Positions 58,842 to 64,000 of a stretch of 64,000 nt of DNA are shown here, in pieces. The notes under the pieces are model-generated. The model searched no databases. It had not been told where the DNA came from and was given only the letters and a program-made list of their open reading frames with translations. Source of the DNA: Polyporus tsugae (Eukaryota; Basidiomycota; Agaricomycetes; Polyporales; Polyporaceae). Location of the stretch: NCBI GenBank assembly GCA_024305745.1, contig JAHRBS010000013.1, positions 1,240,001 to 1,304,000 of the forward strand. The letters are read 5' to 3'. The translations under genes were made by a program, and so were the position numbers. Numbering within the stretch: position 1 is the stretch's first letter; every line of letters starts with the position of its first letter.

Positions 58842-60331
58842 TCATTGGCACTGGATTCTTGTTAGTGGAACGGCGACGCATGAAGGGCTAACGATGCAAA
58901 CTCACCTGGTAATAGTAAGGAGGAGACACAGCCGCGCAGGTGAATGGACTAGCGCAGACGGTAGGCCCAGCATAACCAGTCCCTGCAACGAATCACATCG
59001 CGTCAGTGAACATGGTCCACGATCAGCCAAAGGCGACATACCTCCGCATTGGCCCCATTGAGTCTGAGTGGCTCCGGAAGCCGAGGTGGTCGTCGACGGC
59101 GCTGTCGACGAAGGCGCCGTTGAAGCAGGGGCAGTGGTTGTGGGTACAGTGGTCGTGCTCGGAGAGGAGGGGTTGGATGCCCCAGATCCGGAGCCGATGG
59201 CGGTTGTGATGGGGCCCGATTCGATGTACACTCCGGACACGTACCAGTCCTCTGGCACGTCGGTGTTCACAATGCGGAGGACACCGACATGGAAGTCCTC
59301 GGAGTTGGTCGAAGTCGAGGCCGCAATGTTGTTTGCTACCTTGGTCAGTGGAGAGGAACCATTGGAAGCCCAGAGACCGACGGTCCCAGCGGAAAACTTA
59401 ACCGAACAACAAGTGAGACAGTGATCAACAACGAAAGAAAGAATACTCACGTCGATGTCGTAGGCAAAATTGTACCACTGCCCCGCGATGAACGACGTGC
59501 TCCACTGAGGCTGTGAACTGACGTGCCACTCGAGATCGGTTGGGTTGGGGGCAACACCGTACTTGAGCTATGGACAAAAGCCGAATCTCCAGAAGGGTAG
59601 GGGCAATGACGTGCGATCCTAGAGCTTACCTCCGTGAAATGGGACTCGAAGAAAAATATCTGATGCTCAAGTGTGGACTAAACCCCCCTCCCGCATCAGC
59701 AGAGCTTTCAAAGATAGCGTAGTGGTACTTACGTCGGGCGGGTTTGTGTCGGAGTGCATCAAAGAGAAGTGGTAGAAGAGGTTTCCGTTGCCCAGGTTCT
59801 GAGTTGTCTGGGGAATGAGCTCGGCTCTTGCAGGAGATCAACATTTTCCCACAAGCTACAGTGGTGCGGGAAGGACCTCACCTCTCCATGTTTGAATTCC
59901 AGGTGGCGGTGGAATCAATGGTCATGCGAAGTCCATTCGTCTCAGCGGTATCAGCCGGATTTTTGTAGGAGGGGTCCAGGGCAAGGTAGTGCGAAGTGGG
60001 TTGACTGCCATGGATGTACTATGGATTCTAGTAAGAAGCAAAGTCATTCCTAGGTGCCGATTCACATACCCATTGGTAAGTCCCGACCTCGCTAGCCCAG
60101 GACCCTGCGAGAATAATGGTCAATCGCCACAAACGAAGACCAACTTTTGTTACACTCACACTTGTCGAAGTCCGCGACTGTAGTGAACGGGTTGAAGGAA
60201 CCTACAAGGACAAATGGTTAACCCAAGGCTCGTTACTGAATATGAGTTGAGCTGGCCTCACCATCCCAGATCGTGGTACCGCCTCGGACGGCACCGGCGA
60301 GAATGAGTAAAGACGCGAAAGCAGAAAGCAT
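58842..60331 (-). CDS. Secreted GH131 beta-glucanase with C-terminal CBM1 cellulose-binding domain
   Basis: Start at 60331 gives the signal peptide MLSAFASLLILAGAVRG. Exons then give GSFNPFTTVADFDK, EVGTYQWYIHGSQPTSHYLA, GLRMTIDSTATWNSNMERSE, LIPQTTQNLGNGNLFYHFSL, HQIFFFESHFTELKYGVAPN, WSTSFIAGQWYNFAYDID, AGTVGLWASNGSSPLTKVAN and NSEDFHVGVLRIVNTDVPED, matching the beta-jelly-roll GH131 family (Glu residues in SELIPQ and FFESHFTELK are candidates for the active site). A Ser/Thr/Pro linker (STTTVPTTTAPASTAPSSTA) leads to CBM1: TQWGQCGGTGYAGPTVCASP, FTCAAVSPPYYYQ and a last tiny exon CQ-stop. About eight introns. GH131 enzymes act on beta-1,3/1,4/1,6-glucans; CBM1 targets cellulose, so it is part of the plant cell wall attack set. 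Confidence 0.9.
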
Positions 60332-60821
60332 GCCGACAACGCCCTAAAACACAGATGAGGCTGCGCTGGGTATGCGTTGCGTCCTGGGCCTTGCAGCTTA
60401 AATACCCAACCACGGACCATAGTCCGGAAATGTATAGGCTCCAGGCCGAACCGTACACATTGGCCATTGCGAGGATTGCCCGCAAAGGTAGGGATAAACA
60501 TCGGGATGACCGGAAGATGCGTGGGGCCCATATGATCACTGTCACGGATATTGAACAAATGGCGCTCGGTGTCGCGATGGTAGGTCCACGCGGTTCACGG
60601 AGATGCGCTCGGAAATACCGTGGACATATTGGAATGATTAAACTGGTACAAAAGGGTATGTCTTCGGAGGTATGGAGTTGACGTCGCTATGGGCGTAAGC
60701 ATGCGTGCAAACGGAGAAAAGTGCAGGTATAAGTTACAACCGCCGCGGGTATCGTGTCGGCGATGAAAGATTCAGCAAGAAGTGTGCGAGTCGTACAGTT
60801 TATCGGGGTCGTAAGTCGTGG
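60332..60821 (-). promoter_or_regulatory. Promoter region of the GH131 gene
   Basis: On the minus strand a TATTTAAG box lies near 60400, about 70 bp upstream of the ATG, a sensible TATA position. The rest of the 490 bp has no conserved frame. The upstream neighbour on the same strand ends at 60822. Confidence 0.5.
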
Positions 60822-63800
60822 TCATGAGCCTCTAAACATCCAAGATGTCAGCCAGGATTTGGGTTGTTGTACCTGCTCTTCCTCTTCCTCGTCTCGATCT
60901 CGCACGTCCTCCACCGCATCTTCTTCCTCGGCAATGGCGACGCCGTACACGGCTTCCTGGACAGAGATGAGTTTCGAACCCGAGACGCCGCTCCCATTGG
61001 GGTACACGAACGGTAGCGGGCGAGTGGCGGCGCCCTCAACCACGGAGAGCGCAGACCTTCCGCTCATGCTAGGGTAATCCCGCGTGGCGCCCATTCCGAG
61101 CTCGTGGTCCACCGAAGCAGCGCGGTTTCGACGATGAGATCCCGAAGGCAGCGCGAAGGAAGACGCTGGCCCTGGCCCTGATGCTGGGCCTCGACTGCTG
61201 GCTTGGGAAACAGAGCCCATCGACAGGGTACGATACCCTGTTGACGAACCAACATTGAATGTGTGTGGCCGCTGGAGCCCTGTCTGCGATCCTGCGGCGC
61301 TGTGGCTGGACCTTGGGCGTCTGGACTGTCGACGATAGATGGGGGCCGTCTCGACCTCGTCCTCCTGCTCGATGGTGTTCACCCGGGACGCGATCATAGG
61401 TGGTAGCTGGATCTGCTCCGTCCCATCCAAGCGCCTGTAGAAGCTAGGACGCGGAGTTTCAGCATCATCCTCGTCACTAGCAATGCTAGCAGCGAAAGGA
61501 AGCGAGAATCCAGTCTCGATGAACTCCTCCTCGCGCCACGCGCCTAATCGACCAGCACCTGGTTGACTCGTTAATGACATGCGAAGATCAACAGTGTCGT
61601 CCATGTTGAGGATATCCAGAGGATCGCGGGGAAGCCATAGAAGGTTGTCGATGTTGCGCGTATAGTAAGGATTCTCGTAGGTATGGTTCAGAGCAGACTC
61701 GTCCTCCCATGGTCGATGTGGATGGTGCTTCGTAACGACGGCAGGACTTGACGGCTCAGGGTTAAGTCGGCTCTCGCTGCCGTTGCTGGCTTCCCGCCAC
61801 GTCTCCAGAGTTGGTCGTCCGAGGGGGGCTTCATCCGTAGTGCAGGACGCATTGAGCGGGACTGTAGAGGAGGATCGACGTGATGGGCCAAAGGGGTTTG
61901 GCAGATGCCGTGGGGATTGGCGCAGCCGACTGGCCATCGAAGCATATGCAAAGTTCAGCTTCAAGGGAAGGCGCCAGGGCCACACATCGCCCATGGAGCC
62001 ATCGGTCAACTCTGCCTGCAAGTCAGCTCGACCAGTATCCCCGCTTGTCGGCGCTGCTTCATCAATGAGCTCCTCCGTCGCTTGTCCCGTGCCGCACACA
62101 ACCTGGGCCTCCAAGATATCGTCACGCTCAAAGCGAGCCCGACAAAGCCGAGTAAGGCTGGACAAACGGACGCTGAGACAGGTACGTCAATTTAGAGAAG
62201 GGCATACTCACAACATCTTGTACATAGCGGTGATGATGATCAGAACGGCGGAGATTGCCACATTGACCGTCTTCTTGTTGACCACCATATATGCAAGGAA
62301 GACAACTTGTGCAAGGATCAAACCTGAAAAATGGTTACTTAAGACAACTCTGCATCGATGGATCTTCTTTCGTACCATCCAACGAATACCGAACCATCCG
62401 AATGAGCAGTTTCTGGCCGTTGCCTTCATAGTTCTTCGCGTAAACATGGAGCAACTAAGAAAGAACTAAGTCTCGACTCTCTATCCGTAATAATGGCCGT
62501 TGAGTGTTGGTCGTACCTGGTTCTTCACGACAGCTGCAAGGCGAGTCAGTATACCACAACGATGACAGTAGCAACACTACTCACTCCTTTCCACAGCAAA
62601 GTACACCAGGGCGAATGGGATGACAAGCGGGTTAAGTAAGGCGAACACGAGCAGGACATGCACCACCAGCATATGGTTGGGAAGCCAATCTGCGTGCCCA
62701 CACTCAGGGTTTGCGTTCCAGTATCGGAGTTGCAGGACTCACAGTAATAGTTGAATGTTCGCGGACGAATGCCCATCGCGCGTTTGCGCGGAGTGACTTG
62801 ACGACGTGTAGTGGGATATACCATCAGTGGGAGCTGGAAGCGGTTGAGAAACCAAGCCAAAACATCATATAATAGGACTCACGCCGACTAGAAGTTATGA
62901 AAATGGCGTTAGTGAAGGCATCATCCATGGGGTACAGACTACTTACATAATGCAAGTTCAAGGCCACCATGCATAGCGGTCGTAAAGATGACTACCCAAG
63001 CGTAAGCAGGTGTCAAGTGTGCAGTAACCGAATACACTTACACCAGCCAACATAGAACGGAGCAGCAACTGGAAAACTCTGCGCGATGACGTTTAAAATC
63101 TTGCTGGAGGCGACAGACTTGAACGACAGCAGGAACGACTGGAGAGCCACAGTGCCCACGCAGAAGAAAACCAAGACATTAACAACCAAGAACTTGTAAT
63201 ATCGGGTCATGATACGATCGTGCAGAGCAGATAATGTGGCGATCGTATGTGCTCGTTTAGCAATGAGGACTACATCGAATCAGTCATCAGTAGCGTGCAA
63301 AGTGAGGACACAGTAGTATCCACTTACGAAGCAGGAGAGGGATCAAGAGTGATAACAATGCGACCAAAACTGTTGGGACGAACGATTGAAGGAGCTCCTC
63401 TTCCCATTGATGGGTCGAAAGGAAATCCAACTGGAGCACGAAATTCAGTGATGATAAGATACGGCACTGGATGACGAACGTACCAATCCGGGCCAAAGGG
63501 TACTCAAGTTCTGGATGTTCACTAGACCGACGAAAAACGACACGGGGAACACCCAAAAGATGGTAAAAGCCCTATGGAAGTCACCTTCAGAAATCGCTCA
63601 TCCGCGCGCAGCCGGTCGGAGAAACCCACGTACCAAACACCAAGTTCGACCACCCAGTCTTTGACGAACTGAACTTACAGTCAGCGAAAGCAATATTGAA
63701 GAAAGAACAGATACACGTACCTCCACCCTGAACGTCGGTTTCATCAACCGCGTCCAGTCCAAATCTTCGTACGAAGGCGCCATGGTCACTAAGCATTGCA

Positions 63801-64000
63801 GGGGATTTTCGGGGTGTACCGCAAGATACTTGCATGCCCGCCGCGCGCCCGCGGGGTCGACAAATGTAACGAACGCAGTCGACATGGGCTCAAAGTCCGA
63901 CAGCGGCATTGACCGCTTCTCCGTGATCATGTTCGTCACGATCTGAAGCTTCGCCGTGTAGTAGTCAATGGCGGGCACGGTCTTCCCACGGAAGATCGAC
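60822..64000 (-). CDS. CSC1/OSCA-type (DUF221) stress-gated cation channel, N-terminus beyond the window
   Basis: Minus-strand exons from the right edge read AMPLSDFEPMSTAFVTFVDP-like cytosolic sequence (visible: LSDFEPMSTAFVTFVDPAGA), APSYEDLDWTRLMKPTFRVE, then membrane segments AFTIFWVFPVSFFVGLVNIQ, QSFVPTVLVALLSLLIPLLL, YYKFLVVNVLVFFCVGTVAL, QSFPVAAPFYVGW, PLMVYPTTRRQVTPRKR and later segments near 62.2-62.7 kb. This is the RSN1/PHM7-like seven-TM channel domain. The C-terminal tail (from about 62165 to 60822) is long and cytosolic, with NIDNLLWLPRDPLDILNMDD and a Ser-rich, then acidic (EEEDAVEDVRDRDEEEEEQV) end. Many small introns split the membrane part. By homology it is a calcium-permeable, osmotically or mechanically gated channel of the plasma membrane. 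Confidence 0.85.

Noticed and set aside
1..64000. CRISPR arrays, operons, bacterial-type ribosome binding sites
   Set aside because: None seen; intron-rich genes and protein families show eukaryotic nuclear DNA.

Overview
The window is nuclear DNA of a filamentous basidiomycete, most likely an Agaricomycete wood or litter decayer. Evidence: short GT-AG introns (about 45-70 bp), densely packed genes on both strands, and families typical of the group (a FunK1 kinase, a GH131 glucanase with a CBM1 domain, a crinkler/RHS-type P-loop NTPase, Ty3-like and Tad1-like retroelements). Species cannot be told from the sequence.

Layout. 1-8.3 kb is a graveyard of retroelements: a Ty3-type gag/protease fragment (minus, running off the left edge), a LINE reverse transcriptase/RNase H (plus), a second Ty3-type pol cut by an LTR of about 438 bp, an unclassified repetitive stretch, and a LINE endonuclease fragment (minus). 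Nearly all interruptions are TGA stops, many where CGA (Arg) is expected, and several catalytic Asp codons have become Asn, which points to C-to-T decay. 8.6-35 kb holds a Ser-rich conserved protein, a RING-H2 E3 ligase with a myristoylation-type N-terminus, a METTL25-family methyltransferase, the glutathione-degrading WD40/M20 protein Dug2, a Ypd1-type phosphotransfer protein, a Sec14-like lipid carrier, the cohesin loader Scc2/Mis4 and a decayed crinkler/RHS-like NTPase whose start region collides with that of Scc2. 35.7-47.3 kb holds a TM7S3/TM198-like membrane protein, a DHX33/Dhr2-type DEAH RNA helicase and a full-size P-glycoprotein-type ABC transporter. 48-64 kb holds a broken FunK1 kinase, the ribosome-assembly GTPase Bms1, a Cep57/Ppc89-like spindle-pole protein, GH131-CBM1 and the C-terminal part of a CSC1/OSCA mechanosensitive channel whose start lies beyond the right edge.

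Most of the window is housekeeping: cell division (Scc2, Cep57-like), small-subunit ribosome assembly (Bms1 and probably the helicase), osmotic signalling (Ypd1; CSC1), glutathione turnover and efflux. Several genes are divergent pairs sharing short promoters (11.1-11.5, 23.7-24.1, 37.6-38.0, 54.66-54.92 kb). Accessory or lineage-specific material is confined to the left end, the NTPase at 33.3-35 kb, the 41-42.8 kb gap and the FunK1 relic. Introns were placed by eye from splice signals and family conservation, so boundaries are predictions.
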